A stretch of 42,764 nucleotides of DNA. It comes from an uncultured Acetobacteraceae bacterium (lineage in GTDB: Bacteria; Pseudomonadota; Alphaproteobacteria; Acetobacterales; Acetobacteraceae). Shown here piece by piece: positions 1-10,423 of the stretch. The translations under genes were made by a program, and so were the position numbers. The notes below the pieces were generated by a model. That model saw nothing but the letters and a program-made list of their open reading frames with translations, did no database searches and was not told the DNA's origin. Each line of letters begins with the position of its first letter. Within the stretch, counting starts at the first letter, position 1. The stretch is from positions 1-42,764 of the forward strand of contig CAITUP010000115.1 of the NCBI GenBank assembly GCA_903895595.1, written 5' to 3'.

Positions 1-20
1 CGGGGGTTCGATTTTGCGGT

Positions 21-57
21 GCATGGTCGGGGCCTTTCGGTGAGGGCCGGACCATGC
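21..57. repeat. imperfect palindrome related to element A
   Basis: GCATGGTC at 21-28 pairs with GACCATGC at 50-57 around a GC-rich loop. The ends resemble the ATGGTCGGG hairpins of element A found elsewhere in the window. Positions 1-121 hold no convincing gene. Confidence 0.4.
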
Positions 58-121
58 GGTGGGCGGGGACGGGGGGACAGTCTGGTTTGTGCTTTCGGTT
101 GGGGGCGCCGAGAGACAGGGT

Positions 122-437
122 GTTATACTAGGCGTCCGAACCTTTGACCCATAGTCAGCGGTGCCCTGTCGTCATGCCGACGCAGGTCGGCATGACGAGT
201 TGGCACGGACCGGTGTGTCAATGGTGCGGCAGTTCTCATTTTGCCATTTTGTTCCGCATACCTGTCATGGTCGGGCTTGATCCGACCAACTCAGGCCACC
301 GGGGTACCGCCAAAAAAACCTCGCAATTTCAACGCGCCTCAAATCGCCAGAGTTGGTCGGGTCAAGCCCGACCATGACGATGACGAGGTGACGACCGCCA
401 TAATGAGAACTGCTGTCAATGGTGAGGGCGGCTGGTA

Positions 438-440
<3 letters not shown>
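122..440. repeat. composite palindromic element (B with A nested in the centre)
   Basis: The left end (TTATACTAGG near 123) and right end (GGCTGGTATTACC near 428-442) are inverted versions of the ends seen at 13452-13921 and 26592-26835. Inside are a perfect hairpin with 11-bp stem (GTCATGCCGAC at 171-181, GTCGGCATGAC at 186-196) and a 12-bp inverted pair (GCAGTTCTCATT at 229-240, AATGAGAACTGC at 402-413). These flank a complete element A. The layout is nested symmetry around the A copy. No real gene lies in this stretch. The right end supplies the stop codon of the ABC exporter gene on the other strand. Confidence 0.65.
264..378. repeat. element A palindrome, copy 1
   Basis: The left arm begins GTCATGGTCGGGCTTGATCC (264-292) and the right arm is its near-perfect inverse ending GTCAAGCCCGACCATGAC (350-378), about 57 bases apart. 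Each arm is also a small hairpin of its own (TGGTCGG with CCGACCA). The same arms recur at 13560-13680, 17590-17663 and 35201-35298, with half copies near 26539 and 30231. Confidence 0.8.
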
Positions 441-3988
<3,548 letters not shown>

Positions 3989-3989
<1 letters not shown>

Positions 3990-4774
3990 TATTTGATCAG
4001 CGCATTGAAGAACGCCGAACGCTGGTTGGCTCCCGACGCGATGTAGCTGTGGTCGGAGCCGCTGAGGACGAACAGCGCGCCCATTTGGACGTAGCGTCGC
4101 GCGTTTTCCTCATCGTAGACGCCGCCCATGCCGAGGACCTTGCCGTGTTTGCGGCAGGCGTCGCCGACGCGCTGGTAGGCGTCGATCACTTTCGGGTGCC
4201 CCATCTGGCCGGAAATGCCGAGCTCGGCGGTCAGGTCGGAGGTGCCGATGAACAGCACGTCAACCCCGTCGGTCGCCGCGATTTCGTCGGCGTTGTCTAT
4301 GGCGAGGGGGCTTTCCAGCATCACGATGGTCAAAATTTCGTTGTTGATCGCGGCTTGGGCTTCGTGCGTGGCGGGTGCCTGGTAGCCGTAGACGGCGGGC
4401 GGGCCACCCCAGGAGCGAGTGCCTTGCGGCGGGTAGCGGAAGGCGGCGGCGATGCGGCGGGCCTCGGCGGCTGTATCCACATGCGGCACCACGATGCCGA
4501 GCGCGCCGTTGTCGAGGGCGCGGGTGGCTTCGTCGATGGCGCCGGCGCAGACGCGGACGATGGGGGTGACGCCGGTGGGGAGCGCGGCGATGCAGAGTTG
4601 GGTGGTTTCCTGGACGGAGAACGCGCCGTGCTCGGTGTCGATGAAGATCCAGTCGTGGCCTGTCATTTTGGCCAGAATGGGGGTGGCGGCGGTGCGCAGG
4701 TGGTGGACGCCGAAGCCGAGGCCCATCTGGCCGGCGGCCATGCGGCGCTTGGTGGTGTTTTGGGTTAGGGGCAT
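3989..4774 (-). CDS. HpcH/HpaI-family aldolase
   Basis: This is a metal-dependent class II pyruvate/2-keto acid aldolase of the HpaI type. The family cleaves or forms 4-hydroxy-2-oxo acids, as in HpaI and 2-dehydro-3-deoxyglucarate aldolase. Visible family signatures are DWIFIDTEHG early, the Glu-containing segment IVMLESPLAIDNADEI, and the Asp-containing segment VDVLFIGTSDLTAELG that supplies metal ligands. I chose the ATG at 4774 because AAGGA lies 10 bases upstream (4785-4789); an ATG at 4837 would add about 21 low-complexity residues and has less support. The length of 261 residues fits the family. It is the first gene of a two-gene unit with the ABC exporter. The physiological substrate cannot be told from sequence. 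Confidence 0.82.
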
Positions 4775-4820
4775 TTTTCCGGTGTCCTTGGACTGGGGTG
4801 TTGGGGGGAGGGTCGCGGGT

Positions 4821-4844
4821 GTGGGGTGTGGGGTCAAGGGTGGT
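4821..4844 (+). repeat. 24-bp direct repeat, copy 1, left of parDE
   Basis: GTGGGGTGTGGGGTCAAGGG and the next four bases (GTGGT ending) recur at 5679-5702 with two mismatches. The two copies flank the parDE pair. Confidence 0.5.
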
Positions 4845-4957
4845 GACCCTCATTAGCCGTCATTCTCCGGCTTGATCCGAGAACCCCCGCCAGCGCGCTG
4901 CCGCGACCAGGGAGCGGCGCGACAGATCGTCCCTAACAGTGTTGCCCCAACGGTTCG

Positions 4958-4995
4958 TTGAACCGCTCCGGCCAGTATGATAAAGTGTGACACAC
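4958..4995 (+). promoter_or_regulatory. candidate parDE promoter and operator
   Basis: TTGAAC (4958-4963) and TAAAGT (4981-4986) are 17 bases apart and could be -35/-10 boxes. They are followed by the short palindrome GTGTG-A-CACAC (4985-4995), overlapping the -10 end. Ribbon-helix-helix antitoxins usually repress their own promoter at such palindromes. That this site binds ParD is an inference. Confidence 0.45.
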
Positions 4996-5011
4996 ACGAG
5001 GACGATCCCCC

Positions 5012-5299
5012 ATGCCAGACATCGAAAGGCTGACGATCACCATGCCCGCCGAGATGGCGGCCGTCGTAAAGGACGCGGTGGCCGGTGGCGATTACGCGTC
5101 GAGCAGCGAAGTCGTGCGGGAGGCATTGCGCGACTGGAAGACCAAGCGCGCGCTGCGTCTGCATGAGCTTGCGTCGCTCAAGGCCGATATCGACAAGGGG
5201 CTGACCGATCTGGCCGAGGGACGTGTGCGGGACTTCGACGCCGCGCGGATCATCGAACGAGGGAGGCAGCTGTTAGCCGCCCGCTCGCCCTCCGCCTGA
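5012..5299 (+). CDS. parD: ParD-type antitoxin (ribbon-helix-helix)
   Basis: This 95-residue protein has the ParD/CopG pattern. A short N-terminal beta strand (IERLTITMP) is followed by two helices forming the DNA-binding ribbon-helix-helix, with YASSSEVVREALRDW as the typical second part. The charged C-terminal half (about 48-95) would wrap the toxin. It should neutralise the ParE toxin encoded immediately downstream and autorepress the operon. The ATG is preceded by GAGGA about ten bases upstream. The C-terminal codons overlap the toxin reading frame by 28 bases. The pair sits at the start of a lower-GC patch, consistent with horizontal acquisition. The assignment to the ParD family is firm; activity is inferred. 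Confidence 0.88.
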   Translation: MPDIERLTITMPAEMAAVVKDAVAGGDYASSSEVVREALRDWKTKRALRLHELASLKADIDKGLTDLAEGRVRDFDAARIIERGRQLLAARSPSA

Positions 5300-5592
5300 C
5301 AGAGGCGGCGGAAGCCGATCTCGCGGAAATCTGGGCTTACCTCGCGACCGAAGCATCCGAGGCGATTGCTTCGCGCTTTGTCACGGCGATTGAGGCCGCG
5401 TTCGAGCCGGTAAGGCACTTTCCGTTCGCCGCACCGGCGCGGGATGCGTTGTCTCCGGGATTGCGGGTGACGTTTTACCGACAGTACGCGATTTATTACC
5501 GGCCGCTCGCGGATGCGATTGTTATCGTCCGGGTGTTGCATGGCGCGCGAGATGTTGTTGCGATCGCTGCGCAGGGTGGTTTACTGGGATGA
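5272..5592 (+). CDS. parE: ParE/RelE-superfamily toxin lacking a standard start codon
   Basis: The frame after parD encodes a ParE toxin: SRPLALRLTEAAEADLAEIW, then AYLATEASEAIASRF, a central FEPVRHFPFAAPARDALSPG, and the conserved C-terminal strands RQYAIYYRPLADAIVIVRVL and HGARDV. ParE proteins poison DNA gyrase in characterised cases. An excellent ribosome site GGGAGG (5261-5266) is followed five bases later by GTT (5272-5274), exactly where related proteins begin with Met-Ser-Arg-Pro. GTT is not a normal start. No ATG, GTG or TTG occurs in frame between the ribosome site and about codon 61, nor in the codons just upstream. The gene may be inactivated by a GTG to GTT change, use a rare start, or be read by coupling to parD. 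The rest of the frame is intact to TGA at 5590-5592 (106 codons). Confidence 0.75.
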   Translation, partial: VSRPLALRLTEAAEADLAEIWAYLATEASEAIASRFVTAIEAAFEPVRHFPFAAPARDALSPGLRVTFYRQYAIYYRPLADAIVIVRVLHGARDVVAIAAQGGLLG

Positions 5593-5678
5593 CAGTCTAT
5601 CAGATCGTTCTGTTTTACCTACAGATGACGTCGGTTGTACGGCGGAAGGTCGCAGGGGCCTTGCCGTGTGGGAGGGGC

Positions 5679-5702
5679 GTGGGGTGTGGTGTCAAGTGTG
5701 GT
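5679..5702 (+). repeat. 24-bp direct repeat, copy 2, right of parDE
   Basis: Matches 4821-4844 at 22 of 24 positions by eye. The interval 5593-5805 otherwise shows no gene. Confidence 0.5.
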
Positions 5703-5831
5703 CATCGAACGACGTTCCGATATGGCCAAACCTCCGTCAAATGGGTAATGTGTTGGGGCCGGTGCGCGGCCACGTTCAGTCGCACCGGCCTGCTTGGAGG
5801 CGAATTTGAATAGGATTTTCGTTCTGTCTCG

Positions 5832-6338
5832 TTGCTCGTGATCGCTTTGGGCGTGACGGCCTGTAATAGTGAGGTTTGGGTCAAGCCGGGTGCCACGCGT
5901 GCGGACTTTGAAATTGCTAAAGGAAGATGTTTGTCATCCGCTTATAGTCAAGTGCCGCCGGCTCAAGTTCCTATCACCATCGGTGGCGGATATACGACGC
6001 CCACATTCACTACATGTTCAGGCGGATATTATTCCGATATCAGTATGACAACCGGTGGTCGATACACACCTCCGTCGACAATTTATATGGATGCCAATCA
6101 GGGCGTGCGGAATGGCGTATACAAAGGATGCATGTACGGAGACGGCTGGAGCCTACAGTCTCGCGATTCAGTCGCGGCGTTGCCTGCGCAGCCGGTAAAA
6201 TCTGTGTCCGAGGCAGCCAAATCTCAGGCCGCCGAATATTGCAATAATATATTTCATGGCAATCCAAATGTCGGGATGATGGCCGCCTTTAAGAACAGTA
6301 TCGATACATGTATTGCCCAACGATCTCGTGAGTTATGA
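5832..6338 (+). CDS. small putative lipoprotein, signal peptide apparently frameshifted
   Basis: The mature part begins after a lipobox-like VTAC and runs about 157 residues. It is rich in Gly, Ser, Thr and Tyr with several Cys, and no family is recognised. It would be anchored in the inner or outer membrane. From the TTG at 5832 the signal peptide is only about ten residues with no positive charge, which is too short. Upstream, GGAGG (5796-5800) precedes TTG (5806), which opens as MNRIFVLS and then stops at TGA in a different frame. A one-base shift near 5825-5831 would join it to LLVIALGVTAC and give a normal lipoprotein leader. This is either a recent frameshift or a sequence error. The gene is visibly AT-richer than its neighbours, suggesting transfer. 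Confidence 0.55.
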   Translation: MLVIALGVTACNSEVWVKPGATRADFEIAKGRCLSSAYSQVPPAQVPITIGGGYTTPTFTTCSGGYYSDISMTTGGRYTPPSTIYMDANQGVRNGVYKGCMYGDGWSLQSRDSVAALPAQPVKSVSEAAKSQAAEYCNNIFHGNPNVGMMAAFKNSIDTCIAQRSREL

Positions 6339-6416
6339 TATAATTTGTATCCGTTGGGGTGAGGGAAGACACATGGTAGGACGGACATCCGCTAAACAGC
6401 CACACAATTGACTCGT

Positions 6417-6440
6417 ATTATATATCATACTGGATATAAT
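6417..6440 (+). promoter_or_regulatory. AT-rich promoter/operator region of the decayed toxin-antitoxin pair
   Basis: ATTATAT (6417-6423) and ATATAAT (6434-6440) form a 7-bp inverted repeat. TATAAT (6435-6440) is a perfect -10 box eight bases before the GTG at 6448. TTGACT (6408-6413) is a good -35 match, but the 21-base spacing is too long for a standard promoter. Confidence 0.4.
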
Positions 6441-6447
6441 TCACCCT

Positions 6448-6580
6448 GTGAAGCCAGTCACCTTCATAGGCGATGCCCTGGACGTCTTTCAAAAAAGCGT
6501 AGCAAACCGCACGGCGAGATATCGACCTCGCCACAAGGCGGCTGCGTCAGATAACAAGGGGCCTGAACAATGACCGATGA
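6448..6580 (+). pseudogene. decayed HigB/Gp49-type toxin
   Basis: The start GTG reads KPVTFIGDALDV, the typical N-terminus of phage-derived Gp49-like (DUF891) toxins. It then jumps directly to FQK, which belongs near the C-terminus of that family. After a frameshift in the A-run (about 6490-6496) the next frame reads an in-frame TAG and then QTARRDIDLATRRLRQITRG, followed by LNNDR and TGA at 6578. About 60 central residues, including the fold core, are missing. The final codons overlap the ATG of the antitoxin remnant, as in intact pairs. The identification rests on recognising both ends of the family. It cannot make a working toxin. Confidence 0.65.
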
Positions 6581-6821
6581 ACCCATCCAAACCTTCGCCA
6601 ACGCCTTGGACGCAATCGCCGACACCCCGGAGTAAACAGCGAACCTCCGCCTCCGCGGCGACCTCGCGATGGCCATCCGTGAGGCCGTGGAGCACTGGGG
6701 TCAAACCCAGGCGCAAGCCGCGCGGCGCTTGGGCGTCACGCAACCCCGCCTCAACGACCTCCTGCGCGGTCGCCTCGACCGCTTCAGCCTGGGTGCTTCG
6801 TTCGCCCTGGCGGCGCGATAA
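6570..6821 (+). pseudogene. decayed XRE-family antitoxin (HigA-like)
   Basis: The frame begins MTDEPIQTFANALDAIADTP, meets TAA at 6633-6635, and continues in the same frame as TANLRLRGDLAMAIREAVEHW. It then carries a clear helix-turn-helix: GQTQAQAARRLGVTQPRLND and LLRGRLDRFSL. In intact relatives the TAA position is normally Glu, so one base change (GAA to TAA) would explain it. The C-terminus also ends early at 6819. A downstream ATG at about 6669 could express the helix-turn-helix alone, but its toxin partner is destroyed. The combination of deletion, frameshift and nonsense change shows the pair has been without selection for some time. Confidence 0.7.
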
Positions 6822-6834
6822 TGTGTCGTTGGCG

Positions 6835-6858
6835 ATCCTCGGGTCGTTGCCCGAGGAT
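6835..6858. repeat. short palindrome between higA remnant and acyl-CoA dehydrogenase
   Basis: ATCCTCGGG (6835-6843) and CCCGAGGAT (6850-6858) form a 9-bp stem with a 6-base loop. Similar CCTCGG palindromes occur near 42677-42697. It is placed between converging genes and could also end transcription, but no T-run follows. Confidence 0.45.
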
Positions 6859-6939
6859 GACGGAAAAAGGCCGGGTATGCTCTACCCCGCCACCAACGTC
6901 GTCACAGCCAACCGAGCAGCCGCCGGATGAAGCGACCCC

Positions 6940-8106
6940 TCAGTAGCTCTTCGCCTGCCCCAAAACCCTTTCCGCAAGATAACTGAGAATCAACTCCCGG
7001 CTGACCGGCGCAATCCGCGGAATCAAACTCTCCCGGAACAATCGTTCCACATGATATTCCTGCGCATACCCCATCCCGCCATGCGTCATCACCGCCTGTT
7101 CGCAGGCATGATAACCGGCCTCGGCGCCCAGATATTTGGCCGCGTTCGCCTCGACCCCGCATTCGCGCCCCTGGTCGTAAAGCCACGCCGCCTTGAACGC
7201 CATCAGATTGGCGGCCTCCAGCTCCGCCCACAGCCGCGCCAGAGGATGCTGAATGGCCTGATTCTGTCCGATCGACCGTCCGAACACCGTCCGTTCCCGC
7301 GCATATTTGGCGGCGCGGTCGATCGCGCAACGACCCATGCCGACGGCTTCGGCGGCGATCAGGATGCGTTCCGGGTTCAGCCCGTGGATCAGATATTTGA
7401 AACCCTCGCCTTCCTCGCCCACCCGGTCCTCGACCGGGATGCGCATGTCGTCGAAGAACACCATGTTCGAATCCACGGCGTGCCGGCCCATTTTATGGAT
7501 CAGCCGCACCTCGGCATGCGCGCGGTCGAGGTCGGTGTAGAACAGCGTCATCCCCTGGGACTTCCGCTTGATCTTGTCCAAAGGCGTGGTGCGGGCCAGC
7601 AGCAGAATCTTGTTCGCTACCTGCGCCGTAGAAGTCCAGATTTTCGTCCCGAACACCCGGTATTCGTCCCCATGCCGTTCCGCGCGGGTGGTGATCTCGG
7701 TGGTGTTCAGGCCGGCGTTCGGTTCGGTTACGCCGAAGCAAGCCTTGTCCTTGCCGGCGATCAGCGGCGGCAGCATGCGCTGCTTCTGCGCCTCATTCCC
7801 ATACACGACGACCGGGTTCAGCCCGAAGATGTTGATATGGATCGCCGACGCACCGGACATCGCCGCGCCCGATTCCGCCACCGCCTGCATCATCAGCGCG
7901 GCTTCGGTGATGCCGAGGCCAGCGCCGCCGTATGCCTCCGGCATGGCAATGCCGAGCCACCCGGATTCCGCCATGGTGTCGAAGAAGGCGTGGGGGAAGG
8001 TGGCGGTGGTGTCGCGTTCCAGCCAATAGGCGTCGTCGTATTTGGCGCAAACGCGCAGAACCTGTTCGCGGATCTGCGCTTGGGCGTCGGTGAGGGCGAA
8101 ATCCAT
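6940..8106 (-). CDS. acyl-CoA dehydrogenase
   Basis: This 388-residue protein is a flavin-dependent acyl-CoA dehydrogenase that would introduce a trans-2,3 double bond into an acyl-CoA. It shows the N-terminal helical domain, the FAD/substrate segments CFGVTEPNAGLNTT and YRVFGTKIWTSTA in the middle domain, and the C-terminal segment RTVFGRSIGQNQAIQHPLA. The catalytic-base motif is GGMGYAQEYHVERLFRE; Glu350 aligns with the catalytic Glu376 of medium-chain enzymes. Length and domain order are normal. It lies on the minus strand downstream of the two small unknown genes. Chain-length or branched-chain specificity cannot be read from sequence. Confidence 0.9.
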   Translation of the reverse strand: MDFALTDAQAQIREQVLRVCAKYDDAYWLERDTTATFPHAFFDTMAESGWLGIAMPEAYGGAGLGITEAALMMQAVAESGAAMSGASAIHINIFGLNPVVVYGNEAQKQRMLPPLIAGKDKACFGVTEPNAGLNTTEITTRAERHGDEYRVFGTKIWTSTAQVANKILLLARTTPLDKIKRKSQGMTLFYTDLDRAHAEVRLIHKMGRHAVDSNMVFFDDMRIPVEDRVGEEGEGFKYLIHGLNPERILIAAEAVGMGRCAIDRAAKYARERTVFGRSIGQNQAIQHPLARLWAELEAANLMAFKAAWLYDQGRECGVEANAAKYLGAEAGYHACEQAVMTHGGMGYAQEYHVERLFRESLIPRIAPVSRELILSYLAERVLGQAKSY

Positions 8107-8172
8107 GGGCGGGGCTTTCCGGCTGTCGGTGATTGCCCCGCTTGTCCCATGTTTGGCGGCGGACGGCCAGAG

Positions 8173-8544
8173 TCAGGCGGGATCGGTCTCCGCCGTGCCC
8201 GTCAGCGGCACGCCACGCCAAACAGTGGTGCCGGCAGGCTTGGAATCCGGGCCGGGGTAGGTCTCGTAAATCCCGGTGGTCGTGAATGTCACGCTATGCC
8301 CCGCGGCGGCCTCGATCGCCGGCAAAAACATGCCGAACCGCTCGCCACCGACATCGATCGTGCGCAGCAGCGGCACCGAGACCAGCCGGCCGAGCGCGCT
8401 GAGGTCTGTCTGCACCTCATTGCCCGCGAAATTCTTGACGAACGCCCCTGCTCGGTAGTTCAGCACCGGAAGAGCCGGATCCCCTCCGACGATATATTCG
8501 ATCTCAACACCCGAACCCGCCAGCCGGTATTTGCTTGCCGCCAT
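8173..8544 (-). CDS. unknown 123-residue protein, paralog of the next gene upstream
   Basis: No family recognised. It aligns end to end with the protein at 8638-9015, at roughly half identical residues by eye. Shared segments are YRAGAFV, the GGERFG/FLP core, and GIYET followed by GPDS and a TGTAET tail. The ATG at 8544 was chosen because it matches the paralog's start and has a GGGGA stretch about nine bases upstream. The protein has no signal peptide, no membrane segment and no Cys cluster. Alternating hydrophobic residues suggest a small beta-rich fold. A TGTGA-N6-TCAC motif lies 82 bases upstream (8627-8642). It is probably co-regulated with its paralog and perhaps with paaA. Confidence 0.7.
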   Translation of the reverse strand: MAASKYRLAGSGVEIEYIVGGDPALPVLNYRAGAFVKNFAGNEVQTDLSALGRLVSVPLLRTIDVGGERFGMFLPAIEAAAGHSVTFTTTGIYETYPGPDSKPAGTTVWRGVPLTGTAETDPA

Positions 8545-8626
8545 GGTTTTTCGTCCCCATTTTTGTCGGGAACGTCCAACAACATCGTTCCCGCGCATCC
8601 AATTAGGGGAACAGGGCAGTCCGCAC

Positions 8627-8642
8627 AGTGATGTGGTTCACA
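8627..8642 (-). promoter_or_regulatory. TGTGA-N6-TCAC operator candidate, copy 2
   Basis: On the minus strand this reads TGTGAACCACATCACT. It matches TGTGAACCACCTCACA at 9094-9109 with two differences, and the identity extends as AATGTGAACCAC on the left. It sits 82 bases upstream of the 8544 start and overlaps the stop codon of the preceding paralog. The form resembles sites of CRP/FNR-type regulators, but the regulator is not identified. Confidence 0.5.
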
Positions 8643-9015
8643 TTATCGGAATGCCGGTTTCGGCTGTGCCGGCCAAATCGATCATGCGCCACGCGGATGG
8701 CCGCGTCGGCAAGGAATCCGGACCCGAGAACGTCTCGTAGATCCCGACGGTTCCGAAATTGGCGCTGTGCCGTCCGGTCATGTTGATAAAAGGCAGGAAA
8801 AAGCCGAAACGCTCGCCCCCGCTGTCCGGGGATTGCAACAGCGACACCGATACCATCTGGCCGAGACCGGTCGCATCCGTCTGGATCTCCAGCGGCGTGA
8901 AGCTGCGCACGAAGGCGCCGGCCCGATAGATCAGGGCGACGAACGATTCGCTGGCACCGACGGTATAATCGACCTCGATACCCGCGCCTTTCAATATGAT
9001 CTTTCTGACCGGCAT
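8638..9015 (-). CDS. unknown 125-residue protein, paralog of the following gene
   Basis: No family recognised. It aligns over its full length with the 123-residue protein downstream: KGAGIEVDYTVGA matches GSGVEIEYIVGG, IYRAGAFVRSF matches NYRAGAFVKNF, and GGERFGFFLP matches GGERFGMFLP. Both end with a TGTAET-like or AGTAET tail. The ATG at 9015 has AGGAG about 13 bases upstream; an ATG 27 bases earlier lacks a ribosome site. It is cytoplasmic by appearance, with no signal peptide or transmembrane helix. It lies divergent from paaA with 152 bases between, and shares a palindromic motif at 9094-9109. The gene pair is a tandem duplication of an undescribed family. Confidence 0.7.
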   Translation of the reverse strand: MPVRKIILKGAGIEVDYTVGASESFVALIYRAGAFVRSFTPLEIQTDATGLGQMVSVSLLQSPDSGGERFGFFLPFINMTGRHSANFGTVGIYETFSGPDSLPTRPSAWRMIDLAGTAETGIPIM

Positions 9016-9093
9016 GACTATACTGTTACTCCTGTCCGGCATGTCGTTGTGCGTTGCCGGCGGAAAAGTATAGCGACGGGGACGATCGATATA

Positions 9094-9109
9094 TGTGAGG
9101 TGGTTCACA
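9094..9109. promoter_or_regulatory. TGTGA-N6-TCACA operator candidate, copy 1
   Basis: TGTGAGGTGGTTCACA is a perfect TGTGA-N6-TCACA inverted repeat. It lies between the divergent 9015 gene (78 bases away) and paaA (58 bases away). A near copy lies at 8627-8642 at an equivalent distance from the second paralog. It is CRP-like in form; a PaaR or other TetR/GntR-type operator is also possible. Confidence 0.55.
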
Positions 9110-9167
9110 TTTTGGCTCGGCGCGTATCCCCTTCCCCCGGCCACCCCGACTGGCGCATACTCCCCGC

Positions 9168-10142
9168 ATGTACAGCCAAGCCCTCAACACCAAGGACGCC
9201 GCCGCCGCCGACACCTCCCCGGAAGCCGCAAGCTTCCAGGCACGCATCGACGCGGAGGAACGGATCGAACCCAACGACTGGATGCCGGACGCCTATCGCC
9301 GTACCCTGATCCGTCAGATCAGCCAGCACGCGCATTCGGAAATCGTCGGCATGCTGCCGGAGGGCAACTGGATCACCCGCGCCCCCTCGCTCCGCCGCAA
9401 GGCCGCGCTGCTGGCGAAGGTGCAGGACGAAGGCGGCCACGGCCTCTATCTGTATTCCGCGGCGGAAACCCTGGGCGTCGCGCGGGAGGAGCTGGTCGAT
9501 CAACTCCTGACCGGCCGCGCCAAATACTCGTCCATTTTCAACTACCCGACGCTGTCCTGGGCCGATATCGGTACGATCGGCTGGCTGGTGGACGGGGCAG
9601 CGATCATGAACCAGATCCCGCTCTGCCGCTGCTCCTTCGGTCCCTACGCCCGCGCCATGATCCGAGTCTGCCGGGAGGAGTCGTTCCACCAGCGGCAAGG
9701 CTATGAGATCGTGTTGACGCTGGCGCGTGGCACGCCGGCGCAGAAGGCCATGGCACAGGATGCGTTGAACCGCTGGTGGTGGCCGTGTTTGATGATGTTC
9801 GGGCCGCCGGATACGGACAGCCAGCACTCCGACACCTCCATGCGCTGGAAGATCAAGCGCTTTACCAACGACGCGCTCCGGCAAAAATTCATCGATGCGA
9901 CGGTGCCGCAGGGGCATTTCCTTGGGCTGACCTTCCCCGACCCGGATTTGCGCTTCGACGAAGCCTCCGGCCACTGGCAATGCGGGACCATCGATTGGTC
10001 CGAATTCCGCCGGGTTCTGGCCGGCGACGGTCCGTGCAACCGCGAACGCCTCGCCGCCCGGCAGAAGGCGCATGACGACGGCGCCTGGGTGCGGGAGGCG
10101 GCTCTGGCGCACGCCGCGAAGCAGCAAAGGAAGGCCGCATGA
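9168..10142 (+). CDS. paaA: phenylacetyl-CoA epoxidase subunit PaaA
   Basis: This is the catalytic di-iron oxygenase subunit of ring 1,2-phenylacetyl-CoA epoxidase. With PaaB, PaaC and PaaE it epoxidises phenylacetyl-CoA in aerobic phenylacetate breakdown. The 324 residues match the family length. Diagnostic segments are [40 protein letters not shown] with Glu and His iron ligands, [20 protein letters not shown], and the second ligand helix [14 protein letters not shown]. The segment [13 protein letters not shown] is also characteristic. It is the first gene of a tightly packed paaABCD operon, and its last four bases overlap paaB (ATGA). A divergent palindrome lies 58 bases upstream of its start. 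Confidence 0.96.
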   Translation: MYSQALNTKDAAAADTSPEAASFQARIDAEERIEPNDWMPDAYRRTLIRQISQHAHSEIVGMLPEGNWITRAPSLRRKAALLAKVQDEGGHGLYLYSAAETLGVAREELVDQLLTGRAKYSSIFNYPTLSWADIGTIGWLVDGAAIMNQIPLCRCSFGPYARAMIRVCREESFHQRQGYEIVLTLARGTPAQKAMAQDALNRWWWPCLMMFGPPDTDSQHSDTSMRWKIKRFTNDALRQKFIDATVPQGHFLGLTFPDPDLRFDEASGHWQCGTIDWSEFRRVLAGDGPCNRERLAARQKAHDDGAWVREAALAHAAKQQRKAA

Positions 10143-10420
10143 CCAACACGCCGCTCTGGGAGGTGTTCGTCCGTGCCCGCAACGGCTTGGCGCACAAACA
10201 CGTCGGTTCGGTGCACGCCGCCGACGCCACCATGGCGCTTCAGGCGGCCCGCGATGTCTACACACGCCGCGGCGAGGGCCTGTCGCTCTGGGTCGTTCCC
10301 TCCAATGCCATCGTCGCCTCCGACCCAACGGACCGGGAGATGCTGTTCGAGCCGACGGGATCGAAAATCTACCGTCACCCCACCTTCTACGAGGTCCCGG
10401 AAGAAGTGGGGCACATGTAA
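10139..10420 (+). CDS. paaB: phenylacetyl-CoA epoxidase subunit PaaB
   Basis: This 93-residue structural subunit bridges PaaA-PaaC heterodimers in the epoxidase complex. The hallmark N-terminus [20 protein letters not shown] is followed by [18 protein letters not shown] and a [10 protein letters not shown] segment, all typical of PaaB. The ATG overlaps the paaA stop (ATGA). The paaC ATG follows three bases after the stop. It has no catalytic residues of its own. Confidence 0.95.
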   Translation: MTNTPLWEVFVRARNGLAHKHVGSVHAADATMALQAARDVYTRRGEGLSLWVVPSNAIVASDPTDREMLFEPTGSKIYRHPTFYEVPEEVGHM

Positions 10421-10423
10421 CCC

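Noticed and set aside
4853..5011. Short minus-strand gene ending in KPENDG
   Set aside because: That tail is a familiar translation of an intergenic palindromic repeat (CGTCATTCTCCGGCTTG), and the frame overlaps the parD promoter.
8107..8172. Terminator between the acyl-CoA dehydrogenase and the small unknown gene
   Set aside because: No stem of useful length or T-run could be found.
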